Assembly (NCBI GenBank): GCA_007827375.1
Contig: VISH01000002.1
Span: forward strand, 1,389,001 to 1,453,000
Origin: Alteromonadaceae bacterium 2753L.S.0a.02
GTDB lineage: Bacteria > Pseudomonadota > Gammaproteobacteria > Pseudomonadales > Cellvibrionaceae
Reading direction: 5' to 3'
Length of the DNA stretch: 64,000 bases
A program made the translations under genes and the position numbers. The notes beneath the pieces were generated by a model. That model was not told where the DNA came from. It made no database searches and saw nothing but the letters and a program-made list of their open reading frames with translations. This document shows positions 17,318-26,034 of the stretch, piece by piece (position 1 is the stretch's first letter; each line of letters begins with the position of its first letter).

Positions 17318-18583
17318 TTGAAACTTGTACATTGGGTAAATGGGTTTTGGGCTGTTGCCCTAATTGTATTGTCTCAGGGTGCCAGTGCCCGGCAACACTA
17401 CGACATTACGTATTTGTTGGATTTCTCAAAAAAGATCGGTGAGGTGTTCGTCACCATAAAAGTGGTTCAACCACAACTTGTAAAATCGATTGATTTCAAT
17501 CTGCGACACACGCAATGCCACGATTTTCAAGGCGCAATAAAACAAACATCAAGCGCACATCGTTTGGTGTGGCAGCCATCTTCGAAACAACCTGACCTGA
17601 ACTACATCTGTCCGATCAAACATCCTCGGAAGTCTCAGCATGGTGAGGCTTTCGACGCTTGGTGGGAGGATTCCTATGCGATTTTTCGTGGCGATGATCT
17701 GGTGCCGCCTGCTCGAGTGGTCGCATCAAAAAATGCCGAATCTCGTGCTCGTATGGCGTTTAAGCTGCCTAAGCAATGGCCTCATGTGAATACCGGTTGG
17801 GGCAAAGCTGAGCCAGAGCGCTCGCTCTCCAGTTACAATGCCACGTTTGAAATCGAGAACCCGGATCGTAAATTTGATCGCCCCACAGGGTGGATGATTG
17901 TCGGCGATCTTGGGACCCGTCGCGATCAACTGGGCACTGCCCACCAAACTCAGCTTGCGGTGAGTGCGCCCAAAATTAGCCGCTACAGCCGTATGGATGC
18001 CCTAGCGTTTATGGGCTTCGCATGGCCGCAGATAGAGCTCGCATTTACACCTCTACCGCCGAAAATACTTATTGTAAGCGCTGATGACCCCTTATGGCGC
18101 GGAGGTCTTTCAGCCAGCAATTCACTGTTTCTTCATGCGCAACGGCCCATGATTAGCGAGAATGCCACCAGTACCCTGCTCCACGAAATCGTGCATGTGA
18201 TTACCCGGCTAAGAGCAAATAAACAGGATGATTGGATCGTGGAAGGCATCGCCGAGTATTATTCCAGTGCCTTGCTCTTTCGGGCGGGTGGTATAACCGC
18301 GACGCGCTATCAAAAAGTGCTCGCCAATCAGAAAAAACGTGCTGGAAAAAACAAAGATTTTCGTAAGCAAAAATCAGCATTTGCCGTTAAAGCGGCAGCC
18401 GCTAATTTTTTCTACGAATTAAACGCTTCGATTCGGAAAAATACCAAGAATACTGCGAGTCTCGATCAGGTCGTACAGCGTCTGATGCAAAAACGAAAAA
18501 TTGCCGGTAGTGATTTAATCCAGGCAGTTACAGAGGTCTCACCCAATTCTTTGGTGCTTTTCAATCGCTTCGAAATTAACTAA
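17318..18583 (+). CDS. secreted gluzincin-type (HExxH) protein of unknown specificity
   Basis: 421-residue protein with a signal peptide (about residues 1-24, ending GASA). A zinc-metallopeptidase core reads LLHEIVHV (H289, E290, H293), followed after 16 residues by IVEGIAEYY, whose Glu is the probable third zinc ligand as in clan MA(E) families such as M1/M61. The N-terminal 200 residues look beta-rich, like the M61 N-terminal domain. The start is a TTG with AAAGGAG spaced 5 bases before it; no ATG gives a signal peptide. It ends 11 bp before an HlyD-type adaptor gene, suggesting co-transcription with the exporter. Its substrate is unknown. Confidence 0.75.
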   Translation: MKLVHWVNGFWAVALIVLSQGASARQHYDITYLLDFSKKIGEVFVTIKVVQPQLVKSIDFNLRHTQCHDFQGAIKQTSSAHRLVWQPSSKQPDLNYICPIKHPRKSQHGEAFDAWWEDSYAIFRGDDLVPPARVVASKNAESRARMAFKLPKQWPHVNTGWGKAEPERSLSSYNATFEIENPDRKFDRPTGWMIVGDLGTRRDQLGTAHQTQLAVSAPKISRYSRMDALAFMGFAWPQIELAFTPLPPKILIVSADDPLWRGGLSASNSLFLHAQRPMISENATSTLLHEIVHVITRLRANKQDDWIVEGIAEYYSSALLFRAGGITATRYQKVLANQKKRAGKNKDFRKQKSAFAVKAAAANFFYELNASIRKNTKNTASLDQVVQRLMQKRKIAGSDLIQAVTEVSPNSLVLFNRFEIN

Positions 18584-18594
18584 GGGAGCCCTCC

Positions 18595-19551
18595 ATGCTT
18601 CTTAAAAAATTAATTATACCTGTGTTTCTGCTGTTGAGTGTGGTGCTAGCCAGCTGTTCTGAAGGGGGTGGTAACACCGCGTTAGGTACGGTGGAGAGAG
18701 ATCGGGTTTTGCTCAAAGCCACAGCCTCAGAAATTATAGTAGCGCAGCCGGTGCAAGAGGGTGCTTGGGTGAAAGCCGGCACGCTGCTCGTGCAATTAGA
18801 CGAGCGTCGGCAACAGGCCCGTGTTGCCGCGGCGCGAGCTGAATTAGCTAGAACAGCCGCGAAATGGGAAGAATTACGCAACGGTGCGCGTATTGAAGAT
18901 ATTGACGCGGCGAAAGCGCGAGTGGATGGCGCCGAAGCGGCATTGACCGTGGCGGAAAAAAATTATCAGCGAGCGCGCGAGTTACGCAGTAAACAGCTCA
19001 GCACACAAGCCGTTTTGGATCAAACGGTCGCAAGTCGCGATTCGGCCGAAGCTGATTTAACATCGGCGCGGCAACAGTTACAGCTGCTTACCAATGGTAC
19101 GCGCAAGGAAGAACTCGATCAGGCTGAAGCTGCTCACCAGGCCGCTCAAGCTCAATTGGAGCTGGAACAATATCAGCTTTCTGAATTAAGCATACGTGCA
19201 ACACGCGACGGATTACTGGATAGCCTGCCCTGGAATACCGGCGAGCGTGTGCAACCGGGTTCACCCGTCGCCGTTTTACTAGCGGGCGATGCGCCCTACG
19301 CTCGGGTTTATTTGCCCGAACCCTGGCGTGCAAAAGTGGCACTGGGAAACGAATATCCGGTACACGTGGACGGAATTGAAAAAACCCTGCAGGGAAAATT
19401 GCGATGGGTAGCCACCGAACCAGCGTTTACCCCCTATTACGCCCTCAATGAACGCGATCGTGCGCGTTTGGTGTATCTAGCCGAGTTCGATTTAATCGAG
19501 CAAAATAACCTGGCTATCGGTATGCCAGCGGAGGTCATGCTCGGTGAGTGA
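18595..19551 (+). CDS. HlyD/MFP-family efflux adaptor lipoprotein
   Basis: 318-residue periplasmic adaptor for the ABC exporter encoded next. The signal peptide ends in lipobox LASC, so it is a lipoprotein. A biotinyl-lipoyl half-motif (VAQPVQEGAWVKAGTLLVQLD) is followed by a long Ala/Glu/Arg coiled-coil hairpin (about residues 70-185) and a beta-barrel portion (GERVQPGSPVAVLL). Architecture matches YbhG-type adaptors of the ybhGFSR class. Overlaps the ATPase gene by 8 bp. No outer-membrane partner is nearby. Confidence 0.88.
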   Translation: MLLKKLIIPVFLLLSVVLASCSEGGGNTALGTVERDRVLLKATASEIIVAQPVQEGAWVKAGTLLVQLDERRQQARVAAARAELARTAAKWEELRNGARIEDIDAAKARVDGAEAALTVAEKNYQRARELRSKQLSTQAVLDQTVASRDSAEADLTSARQQLQLLTNGTRKEELDQAEAAHQAAQAQLELEQYQLSELSIRATRDGLLDSLPWNTGERVQPGSPVAVLLAGDAPYARVYLPEPWRAKVALGNEYPVHVDGIEKTLQGKLRWVATEPAFTPYYALNERDRARLVYLAEFDLIEQNNLAIGMPAEVMLGE

Positions 19552-20473
19552 TAGTGAGTTTGCAGTCGATGCACGCGGTTTAACCCGGAATTTTGGCAAT
19601 TTAGTCGCCGTAAATGGCCTTGATCTGAAAATACCCAAAGCGCGAATTTACGGTTTTTTGGGGCCCAATGGCAGTGGCAAAACCACGGCAATTCGCATGC
19701 TTTGCGGGTTGTTGTCGCCCTCGGCGGGCTGTGCCGAAGTTATGGGTTTCCAAATTCCCGAGCAGGCAGAACAATTGCGAACCCGTATAGGGTATATGAC
19801 GCAAAAATTTTCGCTCTATGAAGATCTCACCGTGCTTGAAAATTTACGCTTTATGGGAAAAATTTTCTCCATGGGTGGCGCGCAACTAAAAACCCGCATT
19901 GAAGAACTCCTACAGGTTTATGACTTACAGGCATTGCGAAATAATCGTGCTAGCGATATGAGCGGCGGTCAACGTCAGCGGGTTGCACTGGCGGCGGCAA
20001 CCTTACACAAACCAGAGATGCTTTTTCTCGATGAACCCACTTCTGCGGTCGACCCGGAAAACCGGCGTGATTTCTGGGAAAAACTGTTCGATCTATGCGA
20101 GCAGCACACAACGATTTTAGTTTCCACACACTACATGGATGAAGCTGAGCGCTGTCATCAGTTGGCGATACTAACGCGTGGCAAATTGATGGCTGAAGGC
20201 ACGCCTCAAAATCTGATGGCCGACATAGGTGCCAATGTTGTGGAGATTGCCAGTGATCACCTCAGAGATTTAAAACAAAAGCTGCTGGCTTTACCTCAGG
20301 TGCGCTCAGCAGCACAGCAGGGCATTCGATTGCGCGTGCTGATCGAGCGCGAGCAGAATGATCCGGTGGAATTTCTAAAAAAGCAGCTGCCCGAATTCTC
20401 GGGAAATATGAGCGTGGTACATGCCAGCCTCGAAGATGTATTTGTAACTGTTACCCAGAAAGAAATGTTGTGA
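19544..20473 (+). CDS. ABC transporter ATP-binding protein (YbhF-like)
   Basis: 309-residue ATPase with one nucleotide-binding domain: Walker A GPNGSGKTT, Q-loop YMTQKFSLY, signature MSGGQRQR, Walker B LFLDEPTSAVDP and switch His in STHYMDEAERC. The C-terminal 80 residues form the extra domain seen in drug/lipid exporters of the DrrA/CcmA group. E. coli YbhF has two such domains; this has one. GTG start inside the adaptor gene's last codons. Powers the ABC-2 permease encoded next. Confidence 0.93.
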   Translation: MSDSEFAVDARGLTRNFGNLVAVNGLDLKIPKARIYGFLGPNGSGKTTAIRMLCGLLSPSAGCAEVMGFQIPEQAEQLRTRIGYMTQKFSLYEDLTVLENLRFMGKIFSMGGAQLKTRIEELLQVYDLQALRNNRASDMSGGQRQRVALAAATLHKPEMLFLDEPTSAVDPENRRDFWEKLFDLCEQHTTILVSTHYMDEAERCHQLAILTRGKLMAEGTPQNLMADIGANVVEIASDHLRDLKQKLLALPQVRSAAQQGIRLRVLIEREQNDPVEFLKKQLPEFSGNMSVVHASLEDVFVTVTQKEML

Positions 20474-20483
20474 GGACAATACT

Positions 20484-21590
20484 ATGACAACCTGGGGGCG
20501 CATTGCTGCAGTTATATTTAAGGAGCTGAAACAACTCAGCCGTGATCGGATGACCTTTGGTATGGTGATTATGATACCGCTGGTACAACTCTTGTTGTTT
20601 GGCTACGCCATCAATACAGAAGTCCGTGATATTCCGGTTGGCATTGTTGATCTGAGCAATACTGCTGCGGGCCGCTTGATAGAGAAAACGGTGACGGCCA
20701 CCCAGGTGGTAAAGGTCACCGAATACTACGGCACTACCACCGAGGCAGAAGCTGCCATCAGGCGTGGAGACGTGCGCGCGGTGTTGGTTTTGCCGGCCGA
20801 TTTAAGCCAGCGCATGGTGCAGCAACGCGTTCTTGGTCAATGGATGGTGGATGCCTCAGACACCATGGTGAGCTCTGCGATTTTACAGCTGAGACAAATG
20901 CCGCTAGATCAGTTGATAATCGAACCCTCTTTGCAGCGAAGCAATCCACCGCCGACCTTTGAAGTGGCATTGTTTTTTAATCCCACGCGACGCTCTGCTG
21001 TGAACATCGTGCCAGGCTTAACCGCCGTGATTCTCACAATGACGATGATTTTGTTTACCTCTACAGCAATCGTCCGTGAAAGAGAGCGTGGCAACCTGGA
21101 GCTGTTGATTACCACTCCAATCCGGCCAATGGAACTGATGATTGGGAAAATCGTCCCTTATATTTTTGTCGGGCTAATTCAGGTTTCTATAATTCTTACC
21201 CTCGGCAGGCTGGTATTTGACGTACCTATCAATGGCAGCCCCGTGCACCTATTCGTTGCCACCTTATTGTTTATTGCTGCGAGCCTTACGTTGGGGCTGA
21301 TTATTTCAACCGTGGCAAAAACGCAATTGCAAGCCATGCAAATGACAGTATTTGTACTGCTGCCCTCCATTTTGTTAAGTGGATTTATGTTTCCCTTCGA
21401 GGCGATGCCAAAGCTCGCTCAACAGATCGCCGAAATTTTACCGGCCACCCATTTTATGCGAATGGTGCGTGCGATCATTTTACGTAATGCCGAGGTGCAG
21501 ACGCTAGTATTTGATTCGCTGTGGCTTTTGGTTTTCAGTGTAATAGGTTTGGGGTTAGCCGCATTCAGATTTAACAAGCGACTGGATTAG
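20484..21590 (+). CDS. ABC-2 type transporter permease
   Basis: 368-residue permease with one N-terminal membrane helix, a large periplasmic domain (about residues 45-170) and five C-terminal helices. It contains the ABC-2 signature region IVRERERGNLELLITTPIRP and SGFMFPFEAMP. YbhS/YbhR-like systems normally have two such permeases; only one is present, so a homodimer is likely. It follows the ATPase by 10 bp and ends the operon, convergent with the DUF2058 gene. Confidence 0.92.
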   Translation: MTTWGRIAAVIFKELKQLSRDRMTFGMVIMIPLVQLLLFGYAINTEVRDIPVGIVDLSNTAAGRLIEKTVTATQVVKVTEYYGTTTEAEAAIRRGDVRAVLVLPADLSQRMVQQRVLGQWMVDASDTMVSSAILQLRQMPLDQLIIEPSLQRSNPPPTFEVALFFNPTRRSAVNIVPGLTAVILTMTMILFTSTAIVRERERGNLELLITTPIRPMELMIGKIVPYIFVGLIQVSIILTLGRLVFDVPINGSPVHLFVATLLFIAASLTLGLIISTVAKTQLQAMQMTVFVLLPSILLSGFMFPFEAMPKLAQQIAEILPATHFMRMVRAIILRNAEVQTLVFDSLWLLVFSVIGLGLAAFRFNKRLD

Positions 21591-21627
21591 TGGCGAATGA
21601 TGCCAACTAACATGGTTGCAGTTGCGA

Positions 21628-22161
21628 TTACCACATTAAATCGTCGGGAATTTGATAATCTGCGTAGGGGTCGTCTTCTTCCGCAGCTTCTTGTTTATCT
21701 GCAAGGGAGACAATAAACGAAGCGTCGCGCTGAGAGATTTTTTCTGCAACCTTGGCGGGTATCAGGGAATATTCCTCGTCAATTTTTGCCACAGCCAGCT
21801 GACCGCGAGCCAGCTGGTCGAGCAGTATATTATTAACGTATATTTTTTTAATTGTTGTGCCATCTTTAAAGTTGTAGGCAACATCTCCTTCGCGCTTTAC
21901 GGCATTGAGACTAACCAATTGCTTGATCTGCGCTGCTATAGCTTTGCGCTGCGCCTCGGCATCACGTTCCGCATTAAGCTGGCGATCCCGCTGCGCTTTG
22001 TCGGCCTGAACTTTCTGCGCCATGACTTTGGCTTCGTCCACCACCGGTTGTGTGGATTTATGCTGGGCGCGTTGTTGTTTGGTCTTGGCCTTCTTCGCCT
22101 GCTTGGCCTTTTTTTTGTCGACCAGGCCGGCTTTTAAAAGTTGATCTTGCAAGCTACTCAT
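21628..22161 (-). CDS. DUF2058 (YaiL-type) protein
   Basis: 177-residue soluble protein of unknown function. The start MSSLQDQLLKAGLVDKKKAK is the characteristic opening of the family: it is followed by a highly charged Lys/Ala/Gln helix (residues 15-80), then a compact C-terminal domain with VAYNFKDGTTIKKIYV. The family occurs widely in gammaproteobacteria and may bind nucleic acid, but this is not established. It is the last gene of the minus-strand operon beginning at miaE, 24 bp after the CPBP gene. Confidence 0.88.
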   Translation of the reverse strand: MSSLQDQLLKAGLVDKKKAKQAKKAKTKQQRAQHKSTQPVVDEAKVMAQKVQADKAQRDRQLNAERDAEAQRKAIAAQIKQLVSLNAVKREGDVAYNFKDGTTIKKIYVNNILLDQLARGQLAVAKIDEEYSLIPAKVAEKISQRDASFIVSLADKQEAAEEDDPYADYQIPDDLMW

Positions 22162-22185
22162 AACAATTACCTATAGAAACGATCT

Positions 22186-23028
22186 TCAGGGCCACAGTTG
22201 CTGGGGGAATGCGCCTTGACGCAATAGGGAGGCGACATCCATGCTCACCGCTATGCCCGCATGCACCATGAAACCACCCCAGATGGAACGCGACAATAGC
22301 GCCAGAATTCCCAAAAATAAACCAAACAGGATTGCACCTGTAGCTTCTGGCCATAGTTTTGGGAAGTGTATCATTAAATAGGGCACACACATGACCCATA
22401 CCGCATTGGCACCAATAGCCGGTCGCAGGGCGTTGATGATGAAGCCGCGAAAGAAAAACTCCAGGCACACAAATTGTAATAGGTAGAGTGCTTCCCAGGC
22501 GATGAAATCGAACCAACTTCGGCCTGCTTGTTTGTAAAAAGGGTAGTGCTGAACAAAGTCCTGCCGAAACGACACGAGAAAGACAAAAAATAATATGGGT
22601 GAAACCAGCAGCACATAGCCTCGCCAATGTTGTGCGGTGTCATTGAATTTCCAACCCATATCCCAGAAGTTGGCTTTAAGCTGATAGCGAATCACTAAAA
22701 ATGGGATGAGCACATAGCCAACCACGTGCCAAAAAGTCCACCAGCAATAGCGCAGTAAACGGAAGTAATCGCTGTGCTGCAATTTCTGTAGCCAGTAGTT
22801 TTGGGGCTTATGCTGTAGCTCAGAGAGTAATTCAAGAAAACCTTGCAGTGCTGAAAAATATTTTAAGTAGTGAATCATCAGTAGGCAAACACTGACGCAA
22901 GCTAGGGTCCAGAACACCCGCCTTAAGGCGTCGGCTCTGTTTAGCGTGTATGAAGGAGGCGTAGCGTCAATACTATCCAGAGCGATAAAAATATTTTGTG
23001 GGTGCAGTAAAAATCGTTTTGCGGTCAT
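22186..23028 (-). CDS. CPBP-family intramembrane protease-like protein
   Basis: 280-residue membrane protein with about seven to eight predicted helices. The C-terminal half has the CPBP/Abi arrangement: motif 1 reads CLEFFFRGF where the family norm is EExxxR, motif 2 is MIHFPK (His in a helix) and motif 3 VHAGIAVSMD (His, with Asp in place of the usual Asn). The single Glu and the substitutions leave proteolytic activity uncertain. It starts 2 bp after the stop of the barrel-like gene and is thus tightly coupled to it. Substrate unknown. Confidence 0.75.
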   Translation of the reverse strand: MTAKRFLLHPQNIFIALDSIDATPPSYTLNRADALRRVFWTLACVSVCLLMIHYLKYFSALQGFLELLSELQHKPQNYWLQKLQHSDYFRLLRYCWWTFWHVVGYVLIPFLVIRYQLKANFWDMGWKFNDTAQHWRGYVLLVSPILFFVFLVSFRQDFVQHYPFYKQAGRSWFDFIAWEALYLLQFVCLEFFFRGFIINALRPAIGANAVWVMCVPYLMIHFPKLWPEATGAILFGLFLGILALLSRSIWGGFMVHAGIAVSMDVASLLRQGAFPQQLWP

Positions 23029-23030
23029 GG

Positions 23031-24041
23031 CTAATGGTCGTCGGTCAACAATAATTCAAAGGCTAAGGTGAGAGAGCGCTCCGGCCGGTAGTTATTGGCT
23101 TCTGCATAGAAAATTTCGGGGGTGAGATAGAGGTACACCCACTCTTTTCGCAAGCGATAGCCAATGCGAAAATTTACAAAGCGGTCATCGTATATTTTTT
23201 CTTGCTGGCTGCTACCGAGTAAGCCGAAACGATAGGTATAACGCCAGCGTTTATTGTATTGATAATCCAACCGCCAAACATTGGCATATTCAACCGGTTC
23301 ATCGTGATCTCGAACTTCAATTTGACCATACACGTTAAACCAGAGGGAATCAGCAATGGGGCGGGTAAATTCCAGGTGGCTGGTTTCTCCCCAGCCGATA
23401 CTACTTTGGTGCCAGAAGTCCTGGCGAAACAGCGATGTCCAACGGTAGGGCATCTGCCAGTATTTTCTCAGTCGATAGCGCAGCAGTATATCTGGCCCAT
23501 TGTTAAATTTGCCACCCAGGCTGGCAGAATGTTTCCAACGAAACGGGCTGGTAGGGCGAGTGTATTCAATACCTGCGACGGAGGTTTCCCGCTTGGATGA
23601 ATCTTTGTCGGTAACCGCGCGATTCCGTTCTGCGAGGGTTTTGCTTTCATCAGGATCGGATTCAATAAAAAGCTTAAATTTTGCTTCGGTGCCGGGGAGG
23701 TCAACGCGGGTGCGCAGATTAAAATCAAATTCGCCCTCGCCGGTCTCATAGCGGGTATTTCCTACTCTTATACTGAGCTGACTTTCGTTGGTTTCACGTT
23801 CCATGTCCGATCGCGATACGAAAAAGTCCAGTTTCCTTGCGAGCGCAACATATCGGTTACCGACATAATTACGGCTTTTATCGAAAATATTATCAGCCGG
23901 GATTATTTCGTTTTCGGTGGAAGTTGTTTCAATCTCTGATATCTTTGCGCTTTCATCACTGCTGGCAGGCTCGGCCCCATGGCATTCGATAACGGCCAGG
24001 GTGGCTGCTAATATTGCGGTGCAGTGATAGCGTCGGGTCAC
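23031..24041 (-). CDS. predicted outer-membrane beta-barrel-like exported protein
   Basis: 336-residue protein I cannot assign to a named family. It has a signal peptide (about residues 1-23, ending CHGA) and an acidic linker. From about residue 80 onward there are alternating hydrophobic/polar strands rich in Arg, Tyr and Trp with short turns (for example RWRYTYRFGLLGSS), ending with strand-like LTLAFELLL. This pattern suggests a porin-like or assembly barrel of 10-14 strands. The start is GTG, overlapping the TauE stop (GTGA). Tight coupling to TauE upstream and CPBP downstream suggests a shared process. Confidence 0.6.
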   Translation of the reverse strand: MTRRYHCTAILAATLAVIECHGAEPASSDESAKISEIETTSTENEIIPADNIFDKSRNYVGNRYVALARKLDFFVSRSDMERETNESQLSIRVGNTRYETGEGEFDFNLRTRVDLPGTEAKFKLFIESDPDESKTLAERNRAVTDKDSSKRETSVAGIEYTRPTSPFRWKHSASLGGKFNNGPDILLRYRLRKYWQMPYRWTSLFRQDFWHQSSIGWGETSHLEFTRPIADSLWFNVYGQIEVRDHDEPVEYANVWRLDYQYNKRWRYTYRFGLLGSSQQEKIYDDRFVNFRIGYRLRKEWVYLYLTPEIFYAEANNYRPERSLTLAFELLLTDDH

Positions 24042-24805
24042 TGCAAGCTACTCGTGATGAGTGATATTCCCACCAAAATGGTAACCACCTCAAAGACCTT
24101 TTTTATCAAAGGGTTGCCATACTTTACAGCGATATGCGCGCCACCATAGCCGCCGAGTAGAGACCCCACAAGAAGCATAGGCAACCAGGACCATTTAACT
24201 TCTGTGAGCAGGGCCAGGGTAACAGCACCAGTGCCATTCCAGAATAAGCCGACAAGAATCATAGTGTAGGCAGTGGCGCGTTTGTAGTCGAACCCGAACC
24301 AGGCGATCAACCACATAGTCACAAACAGACCAGTACCAGAGGTGAGTGAGCCGTTAAAAAAGCCCAGGGTAAAAAGACCAAGCGCACCCATAATCATGCC
24401 CTTGGTAGTGCGATGGCGTGGTGCGAATTGTTGTCCTAATTGTTTCTTCATAATGGAATATGCCCCGAGCCCAATGGTCAATACGCCCAGAGCGAGCTTC
24501 GCAGCGGTTTCTGGAACATTCAAAATTACGGTAGCGCCAATGATTACGCCAGGTACTCCGGCACCCAACATAAGCAGTGCGAAATATAATTCGACGTGAT
24601 TTTCACGGCTGTGTTTTAGCGTGGCTCCAACACCCAGCGCTACTGTGGCGATCTTGTGGGTAGCGAGAGCCATGGTAAATGGCAGCCCTAAGAATATCAG
24701 CGCTGGTAGTTGCAGTAACCCGGCGCCTCCACCAGCCATTGCGGAGAGCAGGTTTGCAATAAGTGCGACTGCGAGTAATACCATTTGGTCGGCGATATCA
24801 ATCAT
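24038..24805 (-). CDS. TauE/SafE-family sulfite/organoanion exporter
   Basis: 255-residue inner-membrane protein with eight hydrophobic segments in two related halves. Each has the small-residue loop typical of the family (LLSAMAGGGAGLLQLPAL and GFFNGSLTSGTGLF). The family exports sulfite, sulfoacetate or related anions, or takes up carboxylates; no substrate clue is present in the neighbours. Its ATG lies 8 bp inside the end of the glycosyltransferase gene, so translation is coupled. Confidence 0.9.
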   Translation of the reverse strand: MIDIADQMVLLAVALIANLLSAMAGGGAGLLQLPALIFLGLPFTMALATHKIATVALGVGATLKHSRENHVELYFALLMLGAGVPGVIIGATVILNVPETAAKLALGVLTIGLGAYSIMKKQLGQQFAPRHRTTKGMIMGALGLFTLGFFNGSLTSGTGLFVTMWLIAWFGFDYKRATAYTMILVGLFWNGTGAVTLALLTEVKWSWLPMLLVGSLLGGYGGAHIAVKYGNPLIKKVFEVVTILVGISLITSSLQ

Positions 24806-26027
24806 GGGGTAGCTGTTTTAGTTCCCGAATCGCTTTGTCTAGGGGTACCGGCGGAAACCCATTCGTTTGAAAAAAATGAATAAATTTAAGTGTTAAAAAA
24901 GCATCAAACCACTGTTGAAATTGTTTGTGAAACTGCTCGCGACTGCGTGCATGATGGTGCGCATGATTTAAGAATTTATTCAGCTTGATGGCCTTTGCGA
25001 CAGCGTTTAGTTCGCAGCAATCGAGTGGCGGCAGAGCGCTAGCTTTTTGACTCGTTTCCCAAAGCGTTTCCCTACTACGTAACCAACGGCGTAACAAAAT
25101 AAAAATTTTCGGATTATAGGTACAGTAGGTATGGTCATTTGTCAGCATATTGCTGATTCGCTCGACGGCCGGCCCAGTGCCAAAGGGTACGCGGCGAGAC
25201 TCGCGAGATTGTATCTGTAGGCGTACTTCAGGGCAGAATGAGATGTCTCCCAGTTTTGCCAGTTTATTTAACAGGTAGAAATCTTCGCCTGCCGGGCGTT
25301 TTGGGAACCCCCTCGCTGCGCAATAATGCTGCGCCGAAACTGCTAAGGTGCTTCCCAGAGTAAAAAACGCATAGGGTGACCCTGCATAGTCGAGACCATC
25401 TCGAAAATAGCGTAGGTGGGCTTCGTAGAGGCTTGTCGCATGGTGACAGGAAGGCTCTGATTCGTTGCTTATATCGGCCTGGTGAGTAAATTCAAATACT
25501 CGAGCGCTACTTTGCGATTGTTTGTTAGAGTGACAAAAATAATTTTCGGGCAATCGCGCATCGGCGTCGCTTGAGTAAACCCAAGCGCTACTGATGTTTG
25601 CTTTTTCGATAAGTGCGCAAGCAATATCACAACCTATTTTGCGGGCGAGACCTACGCCTTGCTTAGAGGGTATTGTGAGCCGTGAGCTGCGATCAACCAG
25701 CAATACCGAGATATTGTCTGTGCAGTGTAAGGATAGGTGTTGGTGCCTCCACAACGGCTGATTAAATATTGTTTCTACCCCGGCGATTAAATTTGCATTA
25801 TTGGGTGAGTGCGTGCGATCTGAAGAACGGTTGACCACCAGCACCATCATGTAGTTATCGGGTTGGTGATGGAATGTCGCGAAAAAAGTCTGTAAAAAGG
25901 CTGGTGCTTCATCGAGAGCCGGTATAACCACGCAATGCTGCCACCTGAGCAGCGGAAAATTGGTGAGAAGCTCAGTCTCGGGTTCCGCGTAATTTCTCAG
26001 GTAGCGATCTATTGCGTTATCCAACAT
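24798..26027 (-). CDS. GT2-like (GT-A fold) glycosyltransferase
   Basis: About 409 residues. The N-terminal half resembles a GT-A nucleotide-sugar transferase: CVVIPALDEAPAFLQTFF opens the fold, LVVNRSSDRTH follows, and SSDADARLP carries the DxD-type metal/nucleotide site. GEDFYLLNKLAKLG supplies the catalytic-base-like ED. There are no membrane helices. The frame extends upstream to a TTG at 26054, but the ATG at 26027, 7 bp after the miaE stop, is preferred. The acceptor is unknown. It could also transfer to a lipid or a protein; the operon with an exporter and a barrel-like protein points to an envelope role. Confidence 0.7.
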   Translation of the reverse strand: MLDNAIDRYLRNYAEPETELLTNFPLLRWQHCVVIPALDEAPAFLQTFFATFHHQPDNYMMVLVVNRSSDRTHSPNNANLIAGVETIFNQPLWRHQHLSLHCTDNISVLLVDRSSRLTIPSKQGVGLARKIGCDIACALIEKANISSAWVYSSDADARLPENYFCHSNKQSQSSARVFEFTHQADISNESEPSCHHATSLYEAHLRYFRDGLDYAGSPYAFFTLGSTLAVSAQHYCAARGFPKRPAGEDFYLLNKLAKLGDISFCPEVRLQIQSRESRRVPFGTGPAVERISNMLTNDHTYCTYNPKIFILLRRWLRSRETLWETSQKASALPPLDCCELNAVAKAIKLNKFLNHAHHHARSREQFHKQFQQWFDAFLTLKFIHFFQTNGFPPVPLDKAIRELKQLPHD

Positions 26028-26034
26028 GACGGCT

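Noticed and set aside
20484..21590. Antibiotic-specific exporter
   Set aside because: ABC-2 permease and ATPase are generic; nothing identifies a substrate.
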